From Pontibacter arcticus (GTDB lineage Bacteria > Bacteroidota > Bacteroidia > Cytophagales > Hymenobacteraceae): DNA of 64,000 bases. This document shows positions 37,332 to 45,703 of the stretch, one piece after another. Numbering within the stretch: position 1 is the stretch's first letter; each line of letters starts with the position of its first letter. The position numbers were made by a program, and so were the translations under genes. The stretch lies in the NCBI RefSeq assembly GCF_003284895.1, contig NZ_QMDV01000001.1, forward strand, positions 585,080 through 649,079. Reading direction: 5' to 3'. The notes under the pieces were generated by a model, which did no database searches, was not told the origin of the DNA, and was given only the letters and a program-made list of their open reading frames with translations.

Positions 37332-37760
37332 ATGCGTTACCCAGAACATCACTCCGAACATCAGCAACACAGATATGCTGAGCAGCACAACCAGCAGCGT
37401 TCGCAAAACCGGCCAGAGCATTACAATGATGCCGGCAGCCGCTGGGAAGAACCCGCTCCTTTTAACCTGCATCAGAACCGCCAGATGCAGCACGAAGGGC
37501 AATACAGAAGAGAAGAACAATATCAGCAACAATACAACGCACCACATTACAGACAGGAACACGAGCATTATAACCAGAACCAAGGCAACTTTAACAGAGC
37601 CCCAAATTACAGAAGGCCGGATTGGGAAAGATACCAGCACCAGTCAAATTCGCAGCAGGCACCAGACCGCTGGCGCGAACATAACTGGCAACCAAAAGTA
37701 AGAAACGAACATCGCCGCCCTTACATGGATGACCAGTATTGGAACGAGCAGAGCATTTAA
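37332..37760 (+). CDS. low-complexity disordered protein rich in Q, N, H, R and Y
   Basis: A 142-residue protein of almost pure low complexity: Gln, Asn, His, Arg, Tyr and Glu make up most of the chain, with Trp at several spaced positions (DRWREHNWQP). It is strongly charged and lacks aliphatic clusters, signal peptide and membrane segments. It is the second such gene in a row, behind its own terminator-separated unit. Histidine content suggests possible metal or pH sensitivity. Function is unknown; the ATG at 37332 is chosen because the composition starts there. Confidence 0.65.
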   Translation: MRYPEHHSEHQQHRYAEQHNQQRSQNRPEHYNDAGSRWEEPAPFNLHQNRQMQHEGQYRREEQYQQQYNAPHYRQEHEHYNQNQGNFNRAPNYRRPDWERYQHQSNSQQAPDRWREHNWQPKVRNEHRRPYMDDQYWNEQSI

Positions 37761-37784
37761 ATAAATTTGCTTTATAAAACATCT

Positions 37785-37823
37785 CACAGCCTTCGTTGCT
37801 TTAACAAAGTAGCGAAGGCTGTG
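37785..37823 (+). terminator. hairpin terminator
   Basis: Eleven-base perfect stem CACAGCCTTCG / CGAAGGCTGTG, 24 bases after the second disordered-protein gene. Confidence 0.75.
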
Positions 37824-37869
37824 CTGTTATCTAAGCTTGCCTATACTTTTATTATTATATTTATACTTG

Positions 37870-38451
37870 ATGGAGGCACTGGAAAGTTTATTGGAACAGG
37901 TAAGAGCATGCCGTATCTGCGAAGCACATTTACCACTTGGCCCAAATCCTGTTTTACGCGCGCAAGCCTCTGCCCGGCTTTTAATTGTAGGCCAGGCACC
38001 CGGCACCAAAGTACACGCCAGCGGCATTCCGTGGCACGACCAGAGCGGCAAAAAACTCCGTACCTGGCTGGGCCTGAGCCCTGAACAATTTTACGACGAA
38101 AGCAAAGTAGCCATTATCCCGATGGGGTTCTGTTACCCGGGCAAAGGCAAAAGCGGCGACCTGCCACCGCGCCCCGAATGCACCCGGCATTGGCACCAGT
38201 TATTGCTGGCACAGTTACCTAACATCGAGCTTACTTTACTGATCGGGAAGTATGCGCAGGACCATTTTCTGGGAGCAGCTGCCAAAGCTAACCTTACAGA
38301 AACGGTTGCTGCCTGGCCGGAGTATTTGCCAACGTATATGCCGTTGCCGCACCCATCGCCGCGCAACATGTTCTGGTTGCGCCGCAACGCGTGGTTCGAG
38401 CAGGATGCCGTGCCAGTTTTACAGCAACTCGTACAACCACTTTTTACCTGA
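37870..38451 (+). CDS. uracil-DNA glycosylase family protein
   Basis: A 193-residue protein from the ATG at 37870 (MEALESLLEQVRAC). Motif A GQAPGTKVHASGIPW and the C-terminal LPHPSPRNMFWLRRN are those of the uracil-DNA glycosylase superfamily. Four cysteines, two in ACRICEAH and two in FCYPGKGKSG...PECTRHW, fit the iron-sulfur-binding layout of family 4 and related enzymes. It would remove uracil from deaminated DNA, although some members of this subgroup have other or unknown targets. It is followed after 62 bases by an aminotransferase gene on the same strand. Confidence 0.9.
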   Translation: MEALESLLEQVRACRICEAHLPLGPNPVLRAQASARLLIVGQAPGTKVHASGIPWHDQSGKKLRTWLGLSPEQFYDESKVAIIPMGFCYPGKGKSGDLPPRPECTRHWHQLLLAQLPNIELTLLIGKYAQDHFLGAAAKANLTETVAAWPEYLPTYMPLPHPSPRNMFWLRRNAWFEQDAVPVLQQLVQPLFT

Positions 38452-38513
38452 TTTTAATACGCATAAACTCAACACAACTTATTACATTCGCATACAAGCA
38501 GTAGCCATAAACG

Positions 38514-39662
38514 ATGAAAACATATCCTGAAAGTAAACTTCCTGACGTTGGTACCAGTATTTTTGCCGTGATGTCGGGTTTAGCCAACGAGCAGCAAGCC
38601 ATCAACCTTTCGCAGGGTTTCCCGGATTTTAACTGCCCGGAACCGCTGATGCAGCTCGTTACCAAATACATGCACGAAGGCCATAACCAGTATGCGCCCA
38701 TGCCCGGCGTACTGAAACTCCGCGAAAAGATCAGCCTGAAAACAGATTTATTGTATGGCTACCTGCCTAACCCGGATACCGAAATAACAGTTACGTCCGG
38801 TGCTACGGAAGCTTTGTTTGCAGCGATTATGGCCGTAGTTACGCCCGGCGATGAAGTGATTGTGCTGGAGCCTTGCTACGATTCGTATGCGCCTGCTATC
38901 CGGTTAAGTGGTGGTACGCCTGTGTATGTTCCGCTTTCGCTACCTGATTTTAGCGTGGACTGGGATCTGGTTAAAAGTCGGATTTCATCACGTACGCGTC
39001 TGCTCATCATCAACACGCCGCACAACCCAACCGGCGCCGTCATGACGAAGCAGGACATGGATACGCTGGCCAACTTACTGGACGGAACAGATATTTTGCT
39101 AATAAGCGACGAAGTATACGAGCACATGGTATTTGACGGGCAGCAACACCACAGTGCCTTGCAACACCCCGGCCTGCGCGAGCGAAGCTTTGTTATCTCC
39201 TCTTTCGGGAAAACCTACCATACTACCGGCTGGAAAATTGGCTATGCCATTGCGCCCCCAATACTGACGGCCGAGCTCCGCAAAATGCACCAATTCCTGA
39301 CGTTTTGTTCGGTTACGCCTTTGCAGCTGGCCATCGCTGATTTTATGGATGACCAGCAACACTACCTCACGCTTCCGGATTTTTACCAGGCCAAACGCGA
39401 CTACTTTTGCGAACAGTTGAAAGGATCAAATTTGGAGATTATTCCGTCGGCGGGCACTTATTTCCAGCTGGCAAAGTATGACCGTATCTCGGATAAGTAT
39501 GACCTGGAATACGCCAAGCAACTGGTACATGAAATTGGCGTGGCAGCAGTACCCGTATCGGCTTTCTATCATGATAAAACAGACCACAAGCTGCTGCGTT
39601 TCTGCTTTGCCAAAAGTGAAAACACCTTAAAAGCCGCCGCCGATCAATTAAAAAAGCTGTAA
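38514..39662 (+). CDS. methionine/glutamine-type aminotransferase (YbdL/KAT-like)
   Basis: A 382-residue class I PLP aminotransferase. It begins KLPDVGTSIFAVMSGLAN and has INLSQGFPDF, SGATEALFAA, NTPHNPTGAV, ISDEVYEHM and the PLP lysine in SFGKTYHTTGWKIGY, with the substrate-carboxylate arginine in LRFCFAKS. This pattern matches YbdL and kynurenine/glutamine transaminase K, which transaminate methionine keto acid with glutamine. The next gene encodes an omega-amidase-type hydrolase, the known partner in that pathway: it hydrolyses the alpha-ketoglutaramate that glutamine leaves behind. Together they would salvage methionine. Specificity is inferred. Confidence 0.9.
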   Translation: MKTYPESKLPDVGTSIFAVMSGLANEQQAINLSQGFPDFNCPEPLMQLVTKYMHEGHNQYAPMPGVLKLREKISLKTDLLYGYLPNPDTEITVTSGATEALFAAIMAVVTPGDEVIVLEPCYDSYAPAIRLSGGTPVYVPLSLPDFSVDWDLVKSRISSRTRLLIINTPHNPTGAVMTKQDMDTLANLLDGTDILLISDEVYEHMVFDGQQHHSALQHPGLRERSFVISSFGKTYHTTGWKIGYAIAPPILTAELRKMHQFLTFCSVTPLQLAIADFMDDQQHYLTLPDFYQAKRDYFCEQLKGSNLEIIPSAGTYFQLAKYDRISDKYDLEYAKQLVHEIGVAAVPVSAFYHDKTDHKLLRFCFAKSENTLKAAADQLKKL

Positions 39663-39702
39663 TGGTTGGGTTGCTGAATTATCATCAGAATCATTTGTCA
39701 AT

Positions 39703-39730
39703 TCGTAATTCTTAACTCGTAATTCTTAAT
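39703..39730. repeat. two tandem 14-base units before a start codon
   Basis: TCGTAATTCTTAAC at 39703-39716 and TCGTAATTCTTAAT at 39717-39730, ending seven bases before the GTG start of the next gene. Similar AT-rich degenerate repeats precede the RNA methyltransferase and terC. Confidence 0.8.
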
Positions 39731-39737
39731 TCTCAAC

Positions 39738-40511
39738 GTGGACCTTCGCATAACGCTTGTACAAACCGAACTGCACTGGCAGGATGCCGCTGCTAACCGC
39801 CAACTGCTGGCCGAAAAACTGGCGGAAGCAGCGCCCAAAACAGAACTGATCATACTTCCGGAGATGTTCACGACCGGCTTTAGTATGAATGCTTCTGCAT
39901 TAGCCGAAGAAACAGCAGGAACTACCCTTAGCTGGATGCGGAAACAAGCGGGAACCTACCAGGCTGTAGTAACCGGAAGTATAATTGTGCAGGAAAACGG
40001 CCACTTTTATAACCGCCTGCTATGGGTACGCCCGGATGGCAGCTACGACAAGTATGACAAACGGCACCTCTTCCGGATGGCGAGAGAGCAGGAAGTATAC
40101 CGGGCCGGCTCGGAGCGATTAGTGGTTGAGCTGAAAGGCTGGAAAGTTTGCCCGATGGTATGTTACGATCTGCGCTTTCCGGTCTGGAGTCGAAACTCGG
40201 GTAATGCTTACGATTTATTGTTGTACGTAGCCAACTGGCCTAAAGCACGCAGCCTGGCCTGGAGTACGTTATTGCAGGCCCGCGCCATCGAAAACATTGC
40301 TTACGTGGCAGGTGTAAACCGCATCGGAACAGACGGCAACAACCACGCTTATTCCGGCGACTCAGCCATTATCCACCCGAAAGGCCACAAACTTTTAGAA
40401 ACCTCCGAAGCGGCTGGCATCCATACTATCACACTCAGCAAAAAAGAGCTGACAGAGTTCAGAGAAGTGTTTCCGGCGCACCTAGATGCAGATGCTTTTG
40501 AGCTTAGTTAA
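39738..40511 (+). CDS. omega-amidase / nitrilase superfamily hydrolase (YafV-like)
   Basis: A 257-residue carbon-nitrogen hydrolase with the full catalytic triad: Glu in LIILPEMFTTGF, Lys in YDKYDKRHLF and Cys in CPMVCYDLRFPVW. The pattern is that of YafV/Nit2-type omega-amidases that convert alpha-ketoglutaramate or alpha-ketosuccinamate to the dicarboxylate and ammonia. The start is a GTG at 39738 placed directly after the tandem repeat. It follows the KAT-like aminotransferase by 75 bases and completes the glutamine transaminase/omega-amidase route. Confidence 0.9.
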   Translation: MDLRITLVQTELHWQDAAANRQLLAEKLAEAAPKTELIILPEMFTTGFSMNASALAEETAGTTLSWMRKQAGTYQAVVTGSIIVQENGHFYNRLLWVRPDGSYDKYDKRHLFRMAREQEVYRAGSERLVVELKGWKVCPMVCYDLRFPVWSRNSGNAYDLLLYVANWPKARSLAWSTLLQARAIENIAYVAGVNRIGTDGNNHAYSGDSAIIHPKGHKLLETSEAAGIHTITLSKKELTEFREVFPAHLDADAFELS

Positions 40512-40537
40512 AGTATACGCTGTTTAATAACAGCAGT

Positions 40538-40751
40538 CCAACCACCCCCGGCCCCTCCTTTTCTAAGGCGGGGAGTTTTACCCCTCCCCAACCCTCCCCT
40601 AAAAGCAAGGGAGGGAGTTACTACTTCATTAAGTATAGTTAAAGTTTCTCTATTTACTTAAAAGCATAGAAACAGTGACTATAAAACTTATACTTTGCTA
40701 AACTATAAGCAGACTCCCCGCCTTAGAAAAGGAGGGGCCGGGGGTGGTTGG
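40538..40751. repeat. MITE-like element with 38-base perfect inverted repeats
   Basis: Arms at 40538-40575 and 40714-40751 are exact reverse complements over 38 bases (starting CCAACCACCCCCGGCCC). The 138 bases between them hold a second smaller GC-rich hairpin and two or three AAGTATA heptamers. It has no coding capacity and fills most of the 304-base gap between convergent genes. It belongs to the same GC-rich repeat family as 9124, 14965 and 44941. Confidence 0.85.
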
Positions 40752-40815
40752 GCCCGGCACTGAAAACATACAAGCACTTTTGCCACGAAGCATTTCTAAA
40801 GATCAGAAGTAAATT

Positions 40816-41217
40816 TTAATCTAATTCTCCAAAAAACACTGCTGCTTGCTGCACTATTTCTGTCTCCGACTGCACCTGCTTAACAAGTAACTGCGGCCTT
40901 GCCTGTAGCATGCGTAGTAGCCGGGCGGGTTGGCCAAGTATAAGCAGTAGCCGGTTTTGATGCGGCGTTAGCAACGCTTCAAACAAAGGAAGTATACTTC
41001 CGAAACCGGCTTGCTCCTGCTCACCTTTTATACATACAACAGCCTGCGTTGCTTCTTCCAGCAACCGCGTAGCCATCTGCAATGTCAGTTTATCTGTGTC
41101 GAGGTCTATGTCTAAAACCGTTACATCGGGCAGGGCTTCTTTAACCGCTGACAGTATGGGTTGCTGGTAAGGCAGGTCTTTTCCGGCTGATAGTTGTATG
41201 TATAAAAAGGCTTTCAT
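40816..41217 (-). CDS. hypothetical protein
   Basis: A 133-residue soluble protein, unrecognised. The predicted strand/helix alternation (VTVLDIDLDTD, LLEEATQAVVCIKG, LLLILGQPARLL) suggests a small Rossmann-like or flavodoxin-like sheet, but no ligand motif is seen. Its start codon at 41217 immediately follows the last base of the stop codon of the T9SS gene, so it is translationally coupled and surely co-transcribed with it. Confidence 0.7.
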   Translation of the reverse strand: MKAFLYIQLSAGKDLPYQQPILSAVKEALPDVTVLDIDLDTDKLTLQMATRLLEEATQAVVCIKGEQEQAGFGSILPLFEALLTPHQNRLLLILGQPARLLRMLQARPQLLVKQVQSETEIVQQAAVFFGELD

Positions 41218-43482
41218 CTAGTAAATAAGCACTTTGGTAATAACCTGCCTGTCTGCAGCAGTCGTTCCCCGGATCAGGTACAGGCCTTTGCCGGTTGGCG
41301 TGGGCAGTCTGTGCGTACGGCTGATAGCTGGCGAGGCATATACTTTTTTGCCGGTTACATCATACATATTAATACTTACCTCCTCGGATGCCTGTACGGT
41401 TAATTGTTGATTTTTTGATGTATGCAATGGGTTCGGAAAAGCTTGTAACGTCAGCGCCTCCGTGCCCAGGCTCCCGTTAAAACCAGCGGTTTGTTCCAGC
41501 AGGTAAATGCCACCGTTTATACTTCCGATGGTCAGGTACAGCTTCCCTGCTCCGCCCAGTTCTGCTGCGGTTATACTTAGCCCTTTTCCGAAACGGGTGG
41601 CTTGCGGAGCATCAAACAATGCATTTTCCAGCAGCTGGTTTTGTGCTGTAAATTTACCGGTCAGGTTGGTGGTGATGTTCAGGTATACCTGCAACTGGCC
41701 GGTATCATCCACGATCAGTAAATCAGCGCGCTCGTTCCCATCCAGGTCGGTTATAGCCGGGTAGCGGTTGCTTTGCGCGGAGGTTGTTTCCAGCTTCCCG
41801 AAATCAGTTTCGGACAAAGTATAAACCGGGTTTACTTTGTTGCCTGTATTCAGGTATAGCTGCAGACTGCCTGCTTTCCGGCCTAACACATAATCCAGGT
41901 CGCCGTCGCCGTCAGCATCAAAAAAAGCAATTCCGGCTGCATCGGGGTGCGTAATGGCAGTTGGTTTCAGGTAGCCAGGCTCATACTTTACGGGTGCATT
42001 TTTAGCAGCGCCGTTCGGGTAGTAGGAAGTATAATGGCTGCCACTTTTGCCTTCTTTCTGAAAGTAGGTAACCACAAAATCCTGTGCGCCGTCGCTGTTC
42101 ATATCAGCAAACGCAGGGCGTATATTCAGCCAGTTTTTCGCACTTAAATTGAGATAATCTTTCGTGATGAGTTTGAAAGCGGGCGCTGTTCCCGTGCCTG
42201 TGTTTTCGTAGTGGCTCACAGATGAAGTATAAATTCCATTCCGGAACGACACATTGTTCCCAACCAGCATATCCAGATCGCCGTCGCCATCCAGATCAGC
42301 AAAAGCGGGGTACGCACCTTCGCTTTCGTCGAGCATCAGTTGTTGCAGAAAATCATCCTGCACAAACTCAAAAACAGGCTTATCAGCTGTGCCGATATTC
42401 TTGTAAAGCCACACCGATTGCTCGAAATTGATGTTATTAAGATCATGGGTAGAAGTGGGTGCAACCAGCAGGTCCGGGATGCCATCAAAAGTAACGTCTT
42501 CGTAGTACGCCGATGGGAAAACTGGGAAACTGGCAGGCTTGGTTGCGTTAGGAAAAAAGGCTTCAAAATCTGTCATTTTCGCATTGTCCTTGTCGCCTCG
42601 GTTCTGCATAAAAACCAGGTTCTCGCATTCCAGGCCGCCCATTACTAGGTCTTTGTCGCCATCGCCGTCCGTATCCAGCAATAGTATAGATGAGCCGCTA
42701 TGGCCGGTATGCAACGGTGCCGCAATAGCTTTCTGGGTTATACTTGCGCTATGCGGTGTTGTGCCCCGGCATTCTTCTCCGAACCTGAAGTTTGTGCAAC
42801 CTTCGCACTCTGTAATGCCACCCCACCAGTTGCTCTGCTGGATAAAAGTTAAAGCGCCGCAGCCCAGGTTTTGCTCAGTTTGCATGTTGCGGTAATGCTC
42901 CAGGCGGTAGCCATCCGAAAACTCAGCCATTACAATATCCAAATCACCATCGCCATCCATGTCTGTAATGGCGGGCACATCGGAGCTGTTGAGTTGCATG
43001 TTGATGTTGTTACCGCTGCTGCTTTTATAAGATAAGAAATCAGCAGCCAGCGCAAATTTAAGCTGCCCGGCTGGGGCTGTTTCCTGTTTGTATACCCGTA
43101 TGCCAAGCGCGGTACTGGTAAAAATATCGGCTAGGCCATCGCAGTTATAATCGCGCAGCAAAACCCAGGCATTTAGCTCCTCCGGGAAAAAAACCTCATA
43201 CTCGGGTGCGTAGCTATACTTCCAGGTGCCGTTTTGCTGCACGGCCAGCCAGGTGTATACTTTGCGTGCTGTTCTGTCGAAAATAAAAAGGTCTGGCTGC
43301 CCGTCTTTGTTCAGGTCGATGGAAGAGAATTGCGGCGTGTTCAGGCCACCGCTCCACGGGTAAGCCAGTTGGTTTGCAGTGGTTGTAACCGGCACATCAG
43401 GCTTCAGTTTGAACTGTACCTGCGTGTGGCCCAGCAAAGGCAGGCAAAGTATAAAAAGCAGCAGAAAATATCTTTTCATCAT
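41218..43482 (-). CDS. FG-GAP/VCBS-repeat protein with T9SS type A sorting domain
   Basis: A 754-residue secreted protein from the ATG at 43482 (MMKRYFLLLFILCLPLLGHTQ signal peptide, cut after about residue 22). The body consists of repeated calcium-binding FG-GAP/VCBS blades, each with a D-x-D-x-D-G-x-x-D loop such as DLNKDGQPDLFIF, DTDGDGDKDLVMG and DADGDGDLDYVLG, together forming a beta-propeller. The last 80 residues are a T9SS C-terminal sorting domain (FPNPLHTSKNQ...VSINMYDVTGKKVY...GLYLIRG). It is therefore exported by the type IX system and anchored at or released from the surface. Ligand unknown. The 133-residue gene follows with no gap. Confidence 0.92.
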   Translation of the reverse strand: MMKRYFLLLFILCLPLLGHTQVQFKLKPDVPVTTTANQLAYPWSGGLNTPQFSSIDLNKDGQPDLFIFDRTARKVYTWLAVQQNGTWKYSYAPEYEVFFPEELNAWVLLRDYNCDGLADIFTSTALGIRVYKQETAPAGQLKFALAADFLSYKSSSGNNINMQLNSSDVPAITDMDGDGDLDIVMAEFSDGYRLEHYRNMQTEQNLGCGALTFIQQSNWWGGITECEGCTNFRFGEECRGTTPHSASITQKAIAAPLHTGHSGSSILLLDTDGDGDKDLVMGGLECENLVFMQNRGDKDNAKMTDFEAFFPNATKPASFPVFPSAYYEDVTFDGIPDLLVAPTSTHDLNNINFEQSVWLYKNIGTADKPVFEFVQDDFLQQLMLDESEGAYPAFADLDGDGDLDMLVGNNVSFRNGIYTSSVSHYENTGTGTAPAFKLITKDYLNLSAKNWLNIRPAFADMNSDGAQDFVVTYFQKEGKSGSHYTSYYPNGAAKNAPVKYEPGYLKPTAITHPDAAGIAFFDADGDGDLDYVLGRKAGSLQLYLNTGNKVNPVYTLSETDFGKLETTSAQSNRYPAITDLDGNERADLLIVDDTGQLQVYLNITTNLTGKFTAQNQLLENALFDAPQATRFGKGLSITAAELGGAGKLYLTIGSINGGIYLLEQTAGFNGSLGTEALTLQAFPNPLHTSKNQQLTVQASEEVSINMYDVTGKKVYASPAISRTHRLPTPTGKGLYLIRGTTAADRQVITKVLIY

Positions 43483-43607
43483 TTTAAGGGAACTTTGCGG
43501 TGCAGGCTTTCGGGTTTTGCATGTATATTGCCATCGGTTTGCGTACTTTTTATACAACGATCAGCAGGCCGGTTATCACATCAGCATACGATAAAATTAA
43601 GCAATTC

Positions 43608-44894
43608 ATGCAGAACAGCATCGAACTTTTATACCAGAAATTCAAGGAATGCCACCACGTGAGCACCGACTCGCGCGCCAGCCAGGACCAAAGTATGTTT
43701 TTTGCCCTGAACGGACCGAATTTTAAAGGCGCAGGCTTTGCCAAAACCGCTTTAGAGAAAGGTGCCAGGTATGCTGTAGTAGATGACCCAAGTATGGCTG
43801 CGGATAATGTATTTGTTGTAGACGATACGTTAGTGGCTTTGCAGGAACTGGCGCGTTACCATCGCAAACAACTGGCTATTCCGGTTATTGGTATTACGGG
43901 TTCTAATGGCAAAACTACTACCAAAGAGCTTATCTATGCTGTGCTTAGCCAGAAATTTAACACGCTCTACACACAGGGCAACCTGAACAACCACATCGGC
44001 GTGCCGCTTACGCTGTTGCGCATCAAGCCGGAACACGAAATGGCGATCATCGAAATGGGCGCTAACCACATCGGCGAGATCGAACTGCTTTGCACAATTG
44101 CGCTACCCACTCACGGCCTTATCACAAACATCGGGAAAGCGCACCTGGAAGGTTTTGGAAGCCTGGAAGGCGTGGCTCGTGGCAAAAGTGAATTGTATGT
44201 GCATTTGCATAAAACCGGTGGTACGGTATTCATCAATACTAAAAACGAGCATCTGGTACGCATGAGCCGCCTGATCGAAAGCAAAGTTACTTACCCTGCC
44301 CCTTCCGATTTTTACCACAGCGAATTACTGGAAGCTTCGCCTTACGTGGTGTACCGCGACGAAGAAAATAATAAAGTAGAGACACAACTGGTAGGCAGCT
44401 ATAATTACGAAAACATGGCCGCCGCTGCCTGCATCGGGAAATATTTTGGCGTACCGTTAGCTAAAGCCAATGCGGCCATTGCCGGTTATGCGCCGGTCAA
44501 CAACCGCTCGCAGGTACTTACTAAAGGCAGTAACACCATTATTCTGGATGCCTACAATGCCAACCCAACTTCGATGGCCGCTGCCGTTCGCAATTTCGGA
44601 AGTATGGCTGCTCCCAAAAAAGTGGTGATACTGGGCGATATGTTTGAGATGGGAACTGAGAGCGCTTCCGAACATAAACTGCTGGGCGAAGTAGTGGCTG
44701 AACAGAATTTTGACTACGTACTGCTCTGCGGCAAGGATATGAAGTATGGCGCGAAAGTAAACAAAGACTTTTTATACTTTGAAACGAAACCCGAGCTGCA
44801 AGTATGGCTTCAGGAAAATAAGATTTCGGAGAGCTATATCCTGATCAAAGGTTCGCGCGGCATGGGCCTGGAAACGCTGGTGGAAGTGTTTTAG
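43608..44894 (+). CDS. murF: UDP-N-acetylmuramoyl-tripeptide--D-alanyl-D-alanine ligase MurF
   Basis: A 428-residue Mur ligase from the ATG at 43608 (MQNSIELLYQKFKEC). The N-terminal substrate domain has VSTDSRASQDQSMFFAL, the ATP P-loop is GITGSNGKTTTKE, and the middle and C-terminal domains carry EMGANHIGEI, ITNIGKAHLEGFGSLEGVA and ILGDMFEMG. It adds D-Ala-D-Ala to the muramyl tripeptide, the last cytoplasmic step before lipid I. The frame stays open upstream to 43500, but that part encodes no domain. It stands alone rather than in the usual mur/dcw cluster and overlaps no gene on its strand. Confidence 0.97.
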   Translation: MQNSIELLYQKFKECHHVSTDSRASQDQSMFFALNGPNFKGAGFAKTALEKGARYAVVDDPSMAADNVFVVDDTLVALQELARYHRKQLAIPVIGITGSNGKTTTKELIYAVLSQKFNTLYTQGNLNNHIGVPLTLLRIKPEHEMAIIEMGANHIGEIELLCTIALPTHGLITNIGKAHLEGFGSLEGVARGKSELYVHLHKTGGTVFINTKNEHLVRMSRLIESKVTYPAPSDFYHSELLEASPYVVYRDEENNKVETQLVGSYNYENMAAAACIGKYFGVPLAKANAAIAGYAPVNNRSQVLTKGSNTIILDAYNANPTSMAAAVRNFGSMAAPKKVVILGDMFEMGTESASEHKLLGEVVAEQNFDYVLLCGKDMKYGAKVNKDFLYFETKPELQVWLQENKISESYILIKGSRGMGLETLVEVF

Positions 44895-44940
44895 GTTAAC
44901 TTGTTAATTTGAAGCTTCTTTCTATACTTCCATGCTGATA

Positions 44941-45060
44941 ACCCACCCCTAACCCCTCCGAGGAGGGGAACCCGGAAGTATGAATTACTCATTTTTGAGA
45001 TGCTGAAATTTATAAAATCTGCAAGTATAATTCCCATCCTCGGAGGGGTTAGGGGTGGGT
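44941..45060. repeat. MITE-like element with GGAGGGG inverted repeats
   Basis: Arms ACCCACCCCTAACCCCTCC... at 44941-44970 and 45031-45060 are reverse complements over 30 bases with one mismatch (23 outer bases perfect). The 60-base core is AT-rich and holds AAGTATA heptamers. No coding capacity. It lies between murF and the convergent rfbC. Confidence 0.85.
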
Positions 45061-45081
45061 AAATTGTAAATAAGTTCAGCT

Positions 45082-45132
45082 ATAAAAACAGGAAAGCCGG
45101 CAATTTATACTTGCCGGCTTTCCTGTTTTTAT
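45082..45132. terminator. bidirectional hairpin terminator
   Basis: A 22-base perfect stem (ATAAAAACAGGAAAGCCGGC... and complement) with A/T runs on both outer sides. The loop carries a TATACTT heptamer. It ends both murF on the plus strand and rfbC on the minus strand. Confidence 0.88.
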
Positions 45133-45144
45133 ACTTTGCGCTCC

Positions 45145-45687
45145 TTAAAACGGAGAATCGAAATCCTGTAATAGCGGCAATATTTCATCTTTCGGCGATA
45201 CGAGCGGATCGGTAAGTCCCCAGTCAATGTTCAAAGCCGGGTCGCTCCAAAGCAGGCCGCCTTCTGTAGCAGACGCGTAAAAGTTAGTGCATTTGTACAG
45301 AAAAGTGGTTCCTTCTTCCAGCGCTACAAAACCGTGCGCAAAGCCTTCGGGTATGTAAAATACGTTCTGCTTTTCCGAGTCCAGCAGGCAGGTTACGTGC
45401 TGCCCGTAGGTCGGCGAATTTTTACGGATATCTACGGCTACATCTAAGGCTTTGCCGGTTGCAACGCGCACCAGTTTGCCCTGCGCGAACGGCGGTTTCT
45501 GGAAGTGCAAACCACGCAAAACACCCTTTTTAGAAACAGATTGGTTGTCCTGCACGAAGTTGGGTTGTATGCCAACGGCCTCAAACCACTTCATGCTGAA
45601 TGTTTCCAGGAAATAACCGCGGTCGTCGGCAAATACGCGTGGCGTAAACTCAACCAAGCCTTCAATATCAAAAAGTTTGTGGTCCAT
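45145..45687 (-). CDS. rfbC: dTDP-4-dehydrorhamnose 3,5-epimerase
   Basis: A 180-residue cupin-fold epimerase. The family path is clear: VFADDRGYFLETFS, NQSVSKKGVLRGLHFQ (catalytic His in LHFQ), ALDVAVDIRKNSPTYG, VFYIPEGFAHGFVAL and YKCTNFYA, and WSDPALNIDW. It converts dTDP-4-keto-6-deoxyglucose to the rhamnose precursor. The other rhamnose genes (rfbA, B, D) are not in the window. It lies 16 bases after a glycosyltransferase gene on the same strand, so both belong to a surface-sugar operon fragment. Confidence 0.96.
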   Translation of the reverse strand: MDHKLFDIEGLVEFTPRVFADDRGYFLETFSMKWFEAVGIQPNFVQDNQSVSKKGVLRGLHFQKPPFAQGKLVRVATGKALDVAVDIRKNSPTYGQHVTCLLDSEKQNVFYIPEGFAHGFVALEEGTTFLYKCTNFYASATEGGLLWSDPALNIDWGLTDPLVSPKDEILPLLQDFDSPF

Positions 45688-45703
45688 GGTGGTAATTTAT
45701 ACT

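Noticed and set aside
43500..43607. N-terminal extension of murF
   Set aside because: The extra 36 residues have no counterpart in MurF and start inside the signal-peptide region of the divergent T9SS gene.
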